A stretch of 64,000 nt of DNA from positions 124,001 to 188,000 of the forward strand of contig JBDRZP010000001.1 of assembly GCA_039804025.1 (NCBI GenBank), written 5' to 3'. The notes beneath the pieces are model-generated. The model saw only the letters and a program-made list of their open reading frames with translations. It had not been told where the DNA came from and did not search any database. This document shows, in pieces, positions 17,264-27,064 of this stretch. The stretch comes from a candidate division WOR-3 bacterium (lineage in GTDB: Bacteria > Hydrothermota > Hydrothermia > Hydrothermales > JAJRUZ01). Numbering within the stretch: the stretch's first letter is position 1; every line of letters starts with the position of its first letter. The position numbers were made by a program, and so were the translations under genes.

Positions 17264-18649
17264 ATGGAAAAAAGAAGAAAAAAAATATCTCTTGCTGAAC
17301 TTCTAAAACCTGAGATAGAAGAGCTTATAAAAAATAAAAATTATAGAGAATTAAAAACAGCTTTAAGCAGTTTTGAACCAGCAGATATAGCAGAACTACT
17401 TGAAAATTTAAAAAAAGAAGAAGCAGTATCAATCTTTTTAATGCTTCCAAAAGACTTACAAACAGAAGTTTTTTCAGAATTCGATAGTAATGTTCAGGAG
17501 GAAATTATAAGGGGTTTAAAAGATGAGGAAATAAAAATTATTTTATCAGAATTATCTCCTGATGACAGAACATCCCTTCTTGAAGAAGTTTCACCTTCCC
17601 TTACAAGAAAACTTCTTAATCTTTTACCACCAGAAGAAAGAAAGGAAACACTTACACTTTTAGGTTATCCTAAAGGAAGTGTTGGAAGACTTATGACCCC
17701 TGATTATGTAGCAATAAGAAAAGATTTTTCAGTAAGAAAGGCATTAGAGCATATAAGGAAAAAAGGTGTAGATGCAGAAACAATAAATATGATCTATATT
17801 GTTGATGAAAATTTTCGTTTAATTGATGATATACCTTTAAGAAAAATTATACTTGCAAACCCTGATGATAAAATTGAATCTTTACTTGATTATAACTTTA
17901 TATCAATAAGTCCTTATGAGGACCAGGAAAAAGCAGTTGAAATTATGAAAAAATATAACCTAATTTCCCTTCCTGTTGTTGATAATGAAAATCATCTTTT
18001 GGGAATTGTCACTGTGGACGATATCATGGATGTTATGGAAGAAGAGCAAACAGAAGATATTGCAAAGATTTCGGCAATTCATCCTGATTTGATTGGACCT
18101 GAATTGATTACAAAAATAAAGGAAATTCCGCTAATTAAATTATATAAAAGTAGAATTGGATGGCTCTTACTTTTACTTTTTATAAATCTTATAACAGGTG
18201 GAATTATTAATAACTTCACAGAAACTATTGCAAAGTATATTGTTCTTGTTACCTTTTTACCAGTTATTATAGATACAGCTGGTAATGCTGGTTCCCAGTC
18301 TGCAACTCTTGTAATAAGAGCAATGGCATTAAAAAATGTAGAAATAAAAGATTATGTTTATTTAATTTTAAGGGAAATTTTAGTATCAGCTTCGCTTGGT
18401 TTAACTCTTGGAATAGGAATTTCCTTTATAGGAATATTGAGAAGCAAATCCTTGATCATAACATTTTGTATTTTTATTGCTATAATTATAAATGTTATGA
18501 TTGGAAGTTTAGTTGGACTATCCTTACCTTTTATTCTCACAAAATTCAAGAAAGACCCGGCATCTGCCAGTGCTCCTCTTGTAACAACAATAGCAGATAT
18601 TCTCGGGACTTTCTCCTATCTTAGTGTAGCTGCAATTTTATTACGATGA
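17264..18649 (+). CDS. mgtE: Magnesium transporter MgtE
   Basis: A 461-residue inner-membrane Mg2+ channel. It has the cytosolic N domain (helical repeats such as FEPADIAELLENL), a CBS pair (about 135-260; DYVAIRKDFSV, SLPVVDNENHLLGIVTVDDIMDVM), a plug helix and five membrane segments. TFLPVIIDTAGNAGSQSATLVIRAMAL is the conserved pore region. Length is standard. In the family the N and CBS domains sense Mg2+ and gate the pore. Confidence 0.94.
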   Translation: MEKRRKKISLAELLKPEIEELIKNKNYRELKTALSSFEPADIAELLENLKKEEAVSIFLMLPKDLQTEVFSEFDSNVQEEIIRGLKDEEIKIILSELSPDDRTSLLEEVSPSLTRKLLNLLPPEERKETLTLLGYPKGSVGRLMTPDYVAIRKDFSVRKALEHIRKKGVDAETINMIYIVDENFRLIDDIPLRKIILANPDDKIESLLDYNFISISPYEDQEKAVEIMKKYNLISLPVVDNENHLLGIVTVDDIMDVMEEEQTEDIAKISAIHPDLIGPELITKIKEIPLIKLYKSRIGWLLLLLFINLITGGIINNFTETIAKYIVLVTFLPVIIDTAGNAGSQSATLVIRAMALKNVEIKDYVYLILREILVSASLGLTLGIGISFIGILRSKSLIITFCIFIAIIINVMIGSLVGLSLPFILTKFKKDPASASAPLVTTIADILGTFSYLSVAAILLR

Positions 18650-18669
18650 TTTTCAACTAAAAAATTTGC

Positions 18670-21600
18670 TCAATCTTCAAATTTAATCCCGTATATTTTG
18701 GAGACCCCATTTTCCATTGTTATTCCATAAACTCTATTTGCTATCTCCATTGTTCTTTTATTATGTGTTATGATTAAGACCTGTGAGCTTTCTGACAATT
18801 TTTCTACATAACTTCTGAATCTCAGAGTATTTGCATCATCAAGAGCAGCATCAACTTCATCAAGAGCAAATAAAACTGAAGGTGAAAGTTTGGCAAGGGT
18901 AAATAAAACTGTCAGAGCAAATAAACTCCTTTCACCTCCAGAAAGCAAAAGCACTGACCTTACTTTCTTTCCGCTGGGAGAAACATCTATAAGAAGCTCG
19001 GATTCAAGAATATTCTTTTCATCAAGAGGTTTTATTTTAATTTCACCCCCCATTAAAACAGAGGAAACATTTTTTAATTCCTCTTTGAAAAGTTCAAGAA
19101 ATTCCGTATATTGAAGTTTACCCCTTTCCTCCATAATTCTTATAGATTCTTTCAATTTATCAATACTATCCTTTAAGTCCTTATAAGCATCTATTTTTTC
19201 AAAATAATCCTTTTCAAGAATTTTATACTCTTCATCAGCAAGTAAATTAACATCATGCATTGAATAAATCTCCCTTTCGATTTCTTCAATTTCTTCCTTT
19301 AATTTTTTAATTGAAATATTATCAGGGATAAATTCAATATTATCAGGGTAGAATTCTATATTTTTTTCAATCTCATCAATTTCTTGTTTTAACTTTATAA
19401 TCCTCTCTGAAATTTTATCAATACTATTTTCCTTTATGTGATAAATATTTCTTTTCTCCTCATATTTATCATTTATTGACTTAATTTTTTCTTCAAGTTC
19501 ACTTTCTCTTTTATTTATTTCAAAAAGCTCCTCCTCTATTTTTTTTCTCTCAGATTCAAGTTTTTTTAAATCTTCTTCCAGATTTTTCATTTTTTCTTTC
19601 ACATCAATTAATTCCTCTTCTCTTTCCTTTAAAGACTTTTCATAGATTTCAACTTTTTCCCTTGTATTCTTTAGTTCCTTTAACTTTTCTCTGATTAACT
19701 TAATTTCACTAATTTTTTTTGAAAAATTTTCTTCTTTATCTTTAAGTTCCTTCAACTCTTTTTCCCTTTCGCCTATTTTAAATAAAACTTCCTCCCTCTC
19801 TCTTCTTATCTTCTCTGAATCAATTTTTATTTTATCCAAATCTTCTTTTTGTTTTTTTATGTTAAAAGATAAAAAGTTAATTTCTGAATTTATTTCATTT
19901 ATTTTTAAATTTAACTTAAAAAGGGTTTCCTTTATATTTTCTCTTTCTTTTAAAATTTTTTCAATAATCTTTCTTAAACTCTCAAGTTTATCTTTGTTTT
20001 CATTTAATTTCCTTTTCTTTTCAGGTAGAATTTTTTCTATTTCTGTAATTCTTTTATTTTTTTCAATTTTTTGAGTAAAAATTTTTCTTAAAACACCATC
20101 TTTGGTAATTACAAATCCATCTTCAGTTACCATATAATCACATTCTTTATTTTTCCATGCAGTTATTCCTTCTTTAAAATTTTTAAAAACTTTGAAATTC
20201 AAAAATCTCGTATTTAAAAGGTCACCTATTCCTTCCTTTCGTTTTAAAACAGGGGGCATTTCACCCTTAAATTCCTCTCTTTCAATTATTATTTTCCCTC
20301 CCTTTTCAAGGAATTTCTCTATACCATTTATACTTTCATTATTTAAAATTTTTGCTTCAAGCAAATCATCAATAACATATATAAATTTATCTTCTTTGCT
20401 AAAATCTATATAAGAAGATAGAAAGGAAAGCTCTGGTAAGAGATTTTCATCAACTTCTCTTGCTGATTTTAATTTCAAAAGCTCTCCTTCTAATATATTT
20501 ATCTCTCTCTCAATTTTATCTATGGTACTTGTTAAAAATTTTTCTTCCTTTAAATGTTCCTCATATTTTTTTTCAATTTCAATATAAATACTATCTAATT
20601 TTTCTCTTTCTTTCTTGAGACTTTCAATTTCATCCTCTTTAATTTTCTTTTTATTTTCCACTTCTATCATCTCTCTTTTTAAATCCTCTTCTCTTTTTAA
20701 AATATTATTTAATCTTATATTTAACTCATCATTTTTAATATTTAACTTTAAAAATTCACCTTCAATTTCCCTTACCTTCTTTGAAATTTCAAAAAATTCT
20801 CTTTCAGTTTTCTCCAAACTGGTTTCATCAATCTCTTCATAAGCTATTTTATCCCTCAAAACTTCCTTTAATTTTTCGATTTCTTTTTTTCGTTCCTCTA
20901 TTAATAAGTTAAGATAATTTTCCCTGTCCCTTAATCCTGAAAACTCACCATATTTTCTGTTAAGTTCTGAAAGAATTTTCTCTCTTTTACTTTCTAAGGG
21001 TATTTTCAAACTCTTTAAAAGTTCTTCCTCTTTAGATAAATTTTCTCTTTCTAACTTTATTTCTTCAATTTCTTTTTTTAGAATAAAAATTTCTTCCTCA
21101 AGTTTTTTAAAAAATTCTTCATTTTCTTTCAATTCTTTTTCCTTTTTCGCTTTATCTTTCAAAAGTTTTGAATATTCTGCTTTAACGAGAAGCAATTTCT
21201 TTTCCTTTAAAATTTCCTGAAGACTTCTGTACCTTAAAGCCCTTTTTCTTTCCTCCTCAAGTTTCTTTATTCTTTCTTCTTTATCCTTAATAACAATCTC
21301 AAAAGCTTTAAGTTCTCTTTCTGCTTTTTCAAGCCTTCTTTCCATAACTTTCTTTTTATGGTCAAAATCAAAAAGTTCACAAGCCTCTAAAATCATTTCT
21401 TTTATTCTCTCCTTTGGTTTTCTTATTAATTCTTCAACATCTTCCCACTGAAAATGGGAATAGCTCTTTTTACCAAAAATTCCCTCAATTTCCTCTTTGT
21501 AATGTTTTTCGGATATTCTATCATCATTTAAGAAAAACTCCTGCGAATTGTCTCTATAAACCCTTCTTGTAAATTTACTCTCACCTTTCTCATTTTCCAG

Positions 21601-21849
21601 TACAATTGTAACTTCTGCATAGGGCAAAGCTTTTTTTTCTTTATTTCCTGCAAAAATTATCTCTTTTAGTTCTCTTACCCTTAATTTATTTAACCTTGAT
21701 TCTCCAAGGACAAATCTAATAGCCTCAAAAATATTAGTTTTCCCACAGCCATTTGGTCCAATAACAAGAGATATTTTATCTGAAAAAAATATTTCTTCTC
21801 TTTCATAAAAGGATTTAAAACCATGTAGAAGGATACTTTTAATTTTCAT
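18670..21849 (-). CDS. smc: SMC-type chromosome condensation ATPase
   Basis: A 1059-residue SMC protein. Walker A is GPNGCGKT (31-38) in the N-terminal head, followed by a long coiled coil and a small hinge region (about 480-610) containing FIYVIDDLLEAKIL and TEDGFVITKDG. A second coiled coil leads to the C-terminal head with signature LLSGGERSLFALTVLF and Walker B FALDEVDAALD. SMC organises and segregates chromosomes with ScpA and ScpB, which are not in the window. It is about 100 residues shorter than typical bacterial SMC, mostly through a shorter coil. It overlaps the flavodoxin-fold gene by 11 nt. Confidence 0.93.
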   Translation of the reverse strand: MKIKSILLHGFKSFYEREEIFFSDKISLVIGPNGCGKTNIFEAIRFVLGESRLNKLRVRELKEIIFAGNKEKKALPYAEVTIVLENEKGESKFTRRVYRDNSQEFFLNDDRISEKHYKEEIEGIFGKKSYSHFQWEDVEELIRKPKERIKEMILEACELFDFDHKKKVMERRLEKAERELKAFEIVIKDKEERIKKLEEERKRALRYRSLQEILKEKKLLLVKAEYSKLLKDKAKKEKELKENEEFFKKLEEEIFILKKEIEEIKLERENLSKEEELLKSLKIPLESKREKILSELNRKYGEFSGLRDRENYLNLLIEERKKEIEKLKEVLRDKIAYEEIDETSLEKTEREFFEISKKVREIEGEFLKLNIKNDELNIRLNNILKREEDLKREMIEVENKKKIKEDEIESLKKEREKLDSIYIEIEKKYEEHLKEEKFLTSTIDKIEREINILEGELLKLKSAREVDENLLPELSFLSSYIDFSKEDKFIYVIDDLLEAKILNNESINGIEKFLEKGGKIIIEREEFKGEMPPVLKRKEGIGDLLNTRFLNFKVFKNFKEGITAWKNKECDYMVTEDGFVITKDGVLRKIFTQKIEKNKRITEIEKILPEKKRKLNENKDKLESLRKIIEKILKERENIKETLFKLNLKINEINSEINFLSFNIKKQKEDLDKIKIDSEKIRREREEVLFKIGEREKELKELKDKEENFSKKISEIKLIREKLKELKNTREKVEIYEKSLKEREEELIDVKEKMKNLEEDLKKLESERKKIEEELFEINKRESELEEKIKSINDKYEEKRNIYHIKENSIDKISERIIKLKQEIDEIEKNIEFYPDNIEFIPDNISIKKLKEEIEEIEREIYSMHDVNLLADEEYKILEKDYFEKIDAYKDLKDSIDKLKESIRIMEERGKLQYTEFLELFKEELKNVSSVLMGGEIKIKPLDEKNILESELLIDVSPSGKKVRSVLLLSGGERSLFALTVLFTLAKLSPSVLFALDEVDAALDDANTLRFRSYVEKLSESSQVLIITHNKRTMEIANRVYGITMENGVSKIYGIKFED

Positions 21850-22441
21850 TCTTTTTCTTTAAAGGTCTGAACCAGAAGTCATTTTTTAAATCCCTTGTCC
21901 TTTTAATTGTTTCAACCATATTTTTTGCAATCCTTTCACATTCTAAAAGTGTATCCATATTTTCTTCAATTGGTCCCACAGCATAGGTAATAGAATAAGG
22001 AGGGATTATGGCTCCCATAAAATTTAAAGGAATAATAATAGAGGAAGCTGTGCTTATTGCTCCATCTTCCTCACAGGAAACAACACAGGAAACAACTTTA
22101 CCTGCAAGTAAAGGTTCAATATTTTCCAATGCTGTTAAAAGATCAATAAAATTCTTCATTAATCCTGAAGGTCCAAACCAGTAAACAGGGGTTCCAAATA
22201 CAATTCCGTCGGCTTTCAATATTTTCTCATAAACTGCTGGCAAAACTCCCTTAAAAACTTCAGGATTACAATCCCTCACATTTTTGGAATAACATCCCAT
22301 ACAGTAAGTAATAGGATAATCGGTAAGAAAAATAATTTCTGTTTCAGAGCCAAGTTCTTTTGCTTTTTCTAAAACAGAATTTAATAATATTGTAACTTTT
22401 CCCTTCTTATGCGGTGAACCCGAAATTCCAAGTATTAGCAT
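21839..22441 (-). CDS. NADPH-dependent FMN reductase-like flavoprotein
   Basis: A 200-residue flavodoxin-fold protein. GISGSPHKKG binds the FMN phosphate, CMGCYSKNVRDC is a cysteine motif seen in iron-sulfur flavoproteins and similar reductases, and GTPVYWFGPSGLMKNFIDL is the flavin-stacking block. It probably transfers electrons or reduces small substrates. I choose the ATG at 22441, giving MLILGISGSP, over an upstream TTG at 22465. A TAAAAT box lies only 5 nt before this ATG. Confidence 0.82.
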   Translation of the reverse strand: MLILGISGSPHKKGKVTILLNSVLEKAKELGSETEIIFLTDYPITYCMGCYSKNVRDCNPEVFKGVLPAVYEKILKADGIVFGTPVYWFGPSGLMKNFIDLLTALENIEPLLAGKVVSCVVSCEEDGAISTASSIIIPLNFMGAIIPPYSITYAVGPIEENMDTLLECERIAKNMVETIKRTRDLKNDFWFRPLKKKNEN

Positions 22442-22446
22442 AGAAC

Positions 22447-22452
22447 ATTTTA
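22447..22452 (-). promoter_or_regulatory. -10 box for the FMN reductase gene (leaderless)
   Basis: TAAAAT on the minus strand, 5 nt before the chosen ATG at 22441. It is divergent from the promoter of the OB-fold gene. Confidence 0.45.
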
Positions 22453-22489
22453 AGATTAAGAACAATTTTCTTTCAAATTATTTATGTCT

Positions 22490-22495
22490 TATAAT
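22490..22495 (+). promoter_or_regulatory. -10 box for the OB-fold gene
   Basis: TATAAT lies 2 nt before the first ATG (22498) and 11 nt before the second (22507). A start site about 7 nt downstream would make the second ATG the usable start. Confidence 0.6.
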
Positions 22496-22506
22496 AAATG
22501 AAAAAA

Positions 22507-23838
22507 ATGGAAAAAATAAGAATATGTTTTAATTGTGGAAGATATATAGGTAATAAGGACATATGTCCTTATTGTGGTGAGGAACAATTAAAACCTGTTG
22601 GAATTGAATTCTTAAGATGGATAAGTCTCTTCCTTGCTATTGGTGGTGTTATTTTTCTTTTTATATCAGCAAGAACAGAATCTGCACCCTATGTAAAGGT
22701 TAAAGAGCTTAAACCTACAATGAATTTTGCAAAAGTCAGCATGAAGGGAATTGTTGAATCCTCACCTTATTATGATGAAGAAAAGGGAGGGTATTTTTCC
22801 TTCTGGCTTAATGATGGAACAGGTAGTATTAAAGTGAGGGCTTTCAGAGATGTCGCAAAGGAACTTATAGAAAAGGATTTATACCCTTCGGTTTCCGACT
22901 CTGTTTTTGTTACAGGGACACTTTATGCAAGAGAAAATTTTATTTTAACTATCAATAATGCAAAGGATTTAAAAATAAAAACACCCGAGCCCAAAAATGT
23001 AAAAATTAAAGATATAACAGACACACTAACCGGAAAAAGAGTAGAAACAGAAGGAACTATTTATTCAATAACCCAATATAGGAATAATTCAATAGGTTTA
23101 AGAATGCAGGACGAGGATGCAAATATTACAGTTTTTATTCCCTTTTATTACAAAGAAAAAGAGAAAATTCTATCTCTTGAAAAAGGAACTATCATAAAGG
23201 TAAAAGGAGCAGTTTTTCTGTATAAAGATAAACCAGAGATTATACCCCACTATGTTAGTGATATAAGTGTTGCAGGTAAAAAGGAAATTACATATTCTCA
23301 AAAAAATGAAAATTTAAAGTTAAAAGGCGAAATTCTATCAGGCTATACTTTTAAAAAAGGAATAAGGTTCAAAATTAAAACTGATAAGGGAATCGAGGAA
23401 GTTACCTTATGGAAAAGCACACTTGAAAAAAATTATAAAGGTCAATCAAACAAACTCCTTACAGGTTCCATAGTAGAATTTGAAGTATATGAAAAGGAAT
23501 ACAAGGGCCGAATGGAAAAAAATGTTAAAAGTTTAAAAATAATTTCTTATCCACAAAATCCATATAAAATTAAGGAAGCAATTCAAAAGAACATTGGTGA
23601 ATTTTTAAAAATAAAGGGAAATATAAAGGAGATTAAAGAATTTAAAGCTGGAACAAGAGTAATTCTTGAAGATGATACAGGTGAATTAACTGTGTGGATA
23701 TGGAGTGATTTATGGGAAGATTTAAAAGGTTCATTTAAGGAGAAGGATAATATTATTGTTGCAGGAGAATTAAAAGAATATAAAGGTAAAATTGAGCTTG
23801 TACCGAGAATTAAAGATGATGTCGTCCCTTTAAAATGA
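22507..23838 (+). CDS. Membrane-anchored zinc-ribbon protein with tandem OB folds
   Basis: A 443-residue protein of unknown function. A C4 zinc ribbon (CFNCGRYIGNKDICPYCG) at the N-terminus is followed by one membrane helix (ISLFLAIGGVIFLFI) and then three to four repeated OB-fold-like units. Each has a KGI/EGTIYSI strand and a DDGTGSIKVRAF- or DDTGELTVWIW-type strand like nucleic-acid-binding OB domains. With the ribbon inside, the OB array would be outside the inner membrane, an odd place for a DNA-binding fold. It overlaps the TctA-family gene by 4 nt (ATGA), so the two are probably translated together. Confidence 0.7.
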   Translation: MEKIRICFNCGRYIGNKDICPYCGEEQLKPVGIEFLRWISLFLAIGGVIFLFISARTESAPYVKVKELKPTMNFAKVSMKGIVESSPYYDEEKGGYFSFWLNDGTGSIKVRAFRDVAKELIEKDLYPSVSDSVFVTGTLYARENFILTINNAKDLKIKTPEPKNVKIKDITDTLTGKRVETEGTIYSITQYRNNSIGLRMQDEDANITVFIPFYYKEKEKILSLEKGTIIKVKGAVFLYKDKPEIIPHYVSDISVAGKKEITYSQKNENLKLKGEILSGYTFKKGIRFKIKTDKGIEEVTLWKSTLEKNYKGQSNKLLTGSIVEFEVYEKEYKGRMEKNVKSLKIISYPQNPYKIKEAIQKNIGEFLKIKGNIKEIKEFKAGTRVILEDDTGELTVWIWSDLWEDLKGSFKEKDNIIVAGELKEYKGKIELVPRIKDDVVPLK

Positions 23839-25148
23839 ATTTAATTTATCCTATTTTAATTTCTCTTATAGGAACAATAACAGGAATACTTTTTTCCTGG
23901 ATTCCTGCACTTCATATTTACAACATTTTAGCTTTATTTATATTCCTTGAAGTTCAAACAGACTTTTTACCTTTAGAACTTATACCTTATTTTTTTGCAG
24001 GATCTATTGTTAGTTATACTTTTGCAGGAATTTTACCTGCGATATATTTTTCTACAAATGATGATTCCACTTTATTTTATCTTTTGCCATCACAGAAGTT
24101 TCTGATGTATGGAAGAGCTCACGAGGCAGTTTTACTTTCCCTAACAGGGTCTCTGGGTGCCTCTTTCTTAATATTAATTTTCGCTATCTTTTTACCCTAT
24201 ATTCTCCCCCCTATAAGAGAACTACTCACACCCCATATGGAATGGATTTTAGCTTCCATAGGTGCCTTTATGCTGCTCTCCGAGTGGCCAAGAACAACTG
24301 ATAGATCAAGGACACGGCTTGGAAGATTAAAAGAAGCCTGGGGTTCTCTAAGTGCTGGAATTCTTGTTTTTTTCCTTTCCGGAATTTTAGGTTATATAGT
24401 TTTAAGAGGGGGGATAATGGATCCAGAAACTTCCTTTCAAAATCTTATGCCTTTATTTCTGGGACTCTTTGCAATACCCTGGCTTATACTTAATATAATC
24501 ACAAATCCAATTTTACCACCACAGATAATAGAAGACAAATTAACAACAAATTATCAAAGAATTTTAAGGGGTATATTTGCAGGTTCTCTTGGAGGTTCAC
24601 TTGCTGCTTTTTTTCCAGTCATAACAGGAGGAATTGGAGCATTTCTTTCAGGTCATGCAACAGCACAGAGGGGGGATGATATTTTCTTAATAGGTCAGGG
24701 TGCAAACAGATTTTTATATTATGTTGGGGGTTTTTTACTCTTTTTTGTTCCTTTCCTTCATATAAGAAGAGGAGGTGCTGCCTGGATGCTTAACATTTTT
24801 TACAGTCCAAAATCTTACAGCGAGTATTTTCTAATGGTTGGGATAATACTTTTATCCTCTTTTATTTCCTTTTATTTTACTATAAAAATGTCGAAATTAA
24901 TAGCAAAAAAAATTCACAAAATACCTTACAAAAACTTATCAATTATTATTATAATTTTCATATTATTTCTAACCGTTTTAATAACAGGTTTTAAAGGCAT
25001 TATTATACTTATCGTATCAAGCTCCATAGGTTTATTACCACCTCTTTTTGGAACAAGGAGACTCAATTGTTTAGGTGCCTTAATTTTTCCTTTAACAATA
25101 CAGATGAGTTCCTTTTCAGGGTCTTTTTCAAAACTAATGGGGTTTTAA
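23835..25148 (+). CDS. TctA-family (DUF112) membrane permease
   Basis: A 437-residue polytopic inner-membrane protein with about ten hydrophobic segments. It has two Gly-rich repeats typical of the TctA/DUF112 superfamily (GITGILFSWIPALHIYN near the N-terminus, GSLGGSLAAFFPVITGGIGAFLSG in the middle). TctA proteins form the large membrane subunit of tricarboxylate transporters. No TctB or TctC partner is present, and it resembles the stand-alone, archaea-like branch. Its partner here seems to be the OB-fold protein upstream. It converges with plsX, 4 nt apart. Confidence 0.8.
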   Translation: MNLIYPILISLIGTITGILFSWIPALHIYNILALFIFLEVQTDFLPLELIPYFFAGSIVSYTFAGILPAIYFSTNDDSTLFYLLPSQKFLMYGRAHEAVLLSLTGSLGASFLILIFAIFLPYILPPIRELLTPHMEWILASIGAFMLLSEWPRTTDRSRTRLGRLKEAWGSLSAGILVFFLSGILGYIVLRGGIMDPETSFQNLMPLFLGLFAIPWLILNIITNPILPPQIIEDKLTTNYQRILRGIFAGSLGGSLAAFFPVITGGIGAFLSGHATAQRGDDIFLIGQGANRFLYYVGGFLLFFVPFLHIRRGGAAWMLNIFYSPKSYSEYFLMVGIILLSSFISFYFTIKMSKLIAKKIHKIPYKNLSIIIIIFILFLTVLITGFKGIIILIVSSSIGLLPPLFGTRRLNCLGALIFPLTIQMSSFSGSFSKLMGF

Positions 25149-25152
25149 AAAT

Positions 25153-26151
25153 TTATTCTATATCAACTTTTTCAAACTCAAGAAGCGACTTTTCAATTTT
25201 TTCGTTAATTCTCAACTCAACAAATTTTAAAGCAGATTTTAAAGCATTTTTAATTGCAATTTTTGAACTTCTTCCATGAGATATAAAAACATCTCCGTTA
25301 ATTCCAAGCAAAGGTGCTCCTCCAAATTCTTCATAACTTACCTTTTTAAAAAAGGATTTAAAGGAATTTTTCATAAAATAAAACCCTATTTTGTTTTTTA
25401 TTGAACTTTCTATTGAATCAAGAAAAAAATTATGGGTGAACTCAACAACACCTTCACCAAATTTTAAAAGAGTATTTCCTGTAAATCCATCTGTTACAAC
25501 AACATCCGCTTTACCTTTTAAAATTTCATTCCCTTCAATAAATCCTATAAAATTCAAATTTGGGTCCTTTTCAAAAAGTTCCTTAGATTTCATTATAAGT
25601 TCATTTCCTTTTGTTTCTTCCTCACCTATTGAAAGTAAAGCTATTCTTGGATTTTTTATCCCCATTATTTCTTCTACAAATATCTTACCCATAACACCGA
25701 ATTGATAAAGAAATAAAGGTCTTACAAAAGCATTTGCACCGACGTCAAGTACAGCACAAAAACCTTTATGTGAAGGGAAAAGGGCACATATTGCAGGTCT
25801 TTTAACACCTTTAAGTCTCCCTAAAATCTTTATTGAATAGGCAAGAATTGCTCCAGTATTACCAGCACTTACAAAAGCATCAGCTTTACCTTCTTTTAAA
25901 AGTGAAAGACCAATAGCAATTGTTGAATTTTTTTTTGTTCTTAAAACTTCAGAGGGTTTTTCTTCAAAATAGACTCTATTTTCAGCCTCAATAAACTCAT
26001 ACCTTCCATTAAATTTTATTTGATTTTTAAACTCCGGAGTGCCAACTATATACAAAAAGGACTTAGGATTTTCTTTTAAGAAAAGTTCAGCCCCAGCAAT
26101 TTCAGGAGAAGGAGCTTTATCTGTTCCAAGAAGGTCAAGAACAATCCTCAT
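25153..26151 (-). CDS. plsX: Phosphate acyltransferase PlsX
   Basis: A 332-residue enzyme that makes acyl-phosphate from acyl-ACP for phospholipid synthesis. Motifs are DLLGTDKAPSPE near the start (the usual DxMGGD reads DLLGTD), SAGNTGA, GRLKGVKRPAICALFPS, DVGANAF, SIGEEETKGNE and DGFTGNTLLKFGEG. It lies 5 nt after rpmF, the classical DUF177-rpmF-plsX order. fabH and fabD, often next, are instead at 38-40 kb. Confidence 0.94.
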   Translation of the reverse strand: MRIVLDLLGTDKAPSPEIAGAELFLKENPKSFLYIVGTPEFKNQIKFNGRYEFIEAENRVYFEEKPSEVLRTKKNSTIAIGLSLLKEGKADAFVSAGNTGAILAYSIKILGRLKGVKRPAICALFPSHKGFCAVLDVGANAFVRPLFLYQFGVMGKIFVEEIMGIKNPRIALLSIGEEETKGNELIMKSKELFEKDPNLNFIGFIEGNEILKGKADVVVTDGFTGNTLLKFGEGVVEFTHNFFLDSIESSIKNKIGFYFMKNSFKSFFKKVSYEEFGGAPLLGINGDVFISHGRSSKIAIKNALKSALKFVELRINEKIEKSLLEFEKVDIE

Positions 26152-26156
26152 TTAAA

Positions 26157-26348
26157 CTAAGAACTTATTTTTTCCTCTATCTGTATTATAGCTTTACCTT
26201 TGTAATATCCACAATGAGGGCAAACTCTATGGGGTAATTTAGCTTCTCCACAATTGGGGCATTTTGATAAACTCATTGGTTTTACTTTATAGTGAGTCCT
26301 CCTTTTTCTTCCTCTTGCACGGGAGTGTCTTCTTTTGGGTACAGGCAT
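26157..26348 (-). CDS. rpmF: Ribosomal protein L32
   Basis: A 63-residue L32 with the basic start PVPKRRHSRARGRKRR and a zinc ribbon CPNCGEAKLPHRVCPHCG. It belongs to the large ribosomal subunit. It has no Shine-Dalgarno sequence; a perfect 5-bp T-arm-like element lies 22 nt upstream, directly after the DUF177 stop. Confidence 0.95.
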   Translation of the reverse strand: MPVPKRRHSRARGRKRRTHYKVKPMSLSKCPNCGEAKLPHRVCPHCGYYKGKAIIQIEEKISS

Positions 26349-26370
26349 TTTTATTTTTAATTTTTAAAAG

Positions 26371-26381
26371 GGGGTTGAACC
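26371..26381 (-). promoter_or_regulatory. Orphan T-arm-like leader element (rpmF)
   Basis: The minus strand reads GGTTCAACCCC within AAGGG-TTCAACC-CCCTT: a 5-bp stem and 7-nt loop exactly like a tRNA T-arm. It begins immediately after the DUF177 stop codon and ends 22 nt before the rpmF ATG. The leader after it is A/T only and has no Shine-Dalgarno sequence. Confidence 0.75.
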
Positions 26382-26382
26382 C

Positions 26383-26913
26383 TTATTCTTTTTTTTCTAT
26401 CCTTTTAAGTAAATAAGTAAAGGGGGAATAAGTTTCTTTAGTTTCATGGCCACAATTTTTATTATTCAGGTTTGCCCCACAAACAGGGCATAATCCCTTA
26501 CAGTTTTCTTTACATAAAGGTTTCATAGGTATTGTAAGAAGAACAATTTCTTTTATTAATGGTAAAACATTTAGCTCATAATTTTCAACATAAATTGATG
26601 CTACATCCTTATCAGAAATGTTATATTCTTTTTTTGATATGGAAGGGTCTTTTCCCAGAAAAACATTATAGGTGTAATCTTCATTGAAAAAAAACTGAAA
26701 TTCATCAAGACATCTTGCACAGATTAAGGTTCCAAAGCCTTTTACATGTAAATAAAAAATATACTCAAGACCTTTTCTCTGTATCCATCCAGAAGAATTT
26801 AAATTTACTCTTTTAATTTCAGAATCTTTAAATAGTTCTTCACTTTCTTTACCTTCAAGAGTATAAGAAAAATCAGTTTTTCCTTCCTTAAGTTCTTTTA
26901 GAAAAATTTTCAT
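26383..26913 (-). CDS. DUF177 (YceD-like) metal-binding protein
   Basis: A 176-residue YceD/DUF177 protein. It shows the ICARCLDEFQF cysteine pair in the middle and a C-terminal CPVCGANLNNKNCGH zinc-binding motif. Members are linked to 23S rRNA/ribosome maturation and almost always precede rpmF, as here. The ATG lies 6 nt after a TATATT box, suggesting a leaderless transcript. Confidence 0.88.
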   Translation of the reverse strand: MKIFLKELKEGKTDFSYTLEGKESEELFKDSEIKRVNLNSSGWIQRKGLEYIFYLHVKGFGTLICARCLDEFQFFFNEDYTYNVFLGKDPSISKKEYNISDKDVASIYVENYELNVLPLIKEIVLLTIPMKPLCKENCKGLCPVCGANLNNKNCGHETKETYSPFTYLLKRIEKKE

Positions 26914-27064
26914 CTTTATAATATAATATACAATAAGTGAAAAAGCAATAATCTGTAGAATACCATTCTATAAAATGTTCCTGTATAATCTTCTTTAAAT
27001 CTTTCAACATAGACATTTTTATAAATTCAACTATTTCAGGGTAAAGAATACTAATTTTATTTAA

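Noticed and set aside
26888-27016. 42-codon ORF on the minus strand upstream of DUF177
   Set aside because: It overlaps the DUF177 promoter and start, has no initiation signal, and shows no recognisable family; the preceding bases stay in frame with the DUF3467 stop, so it may be old coding sequence or chance.
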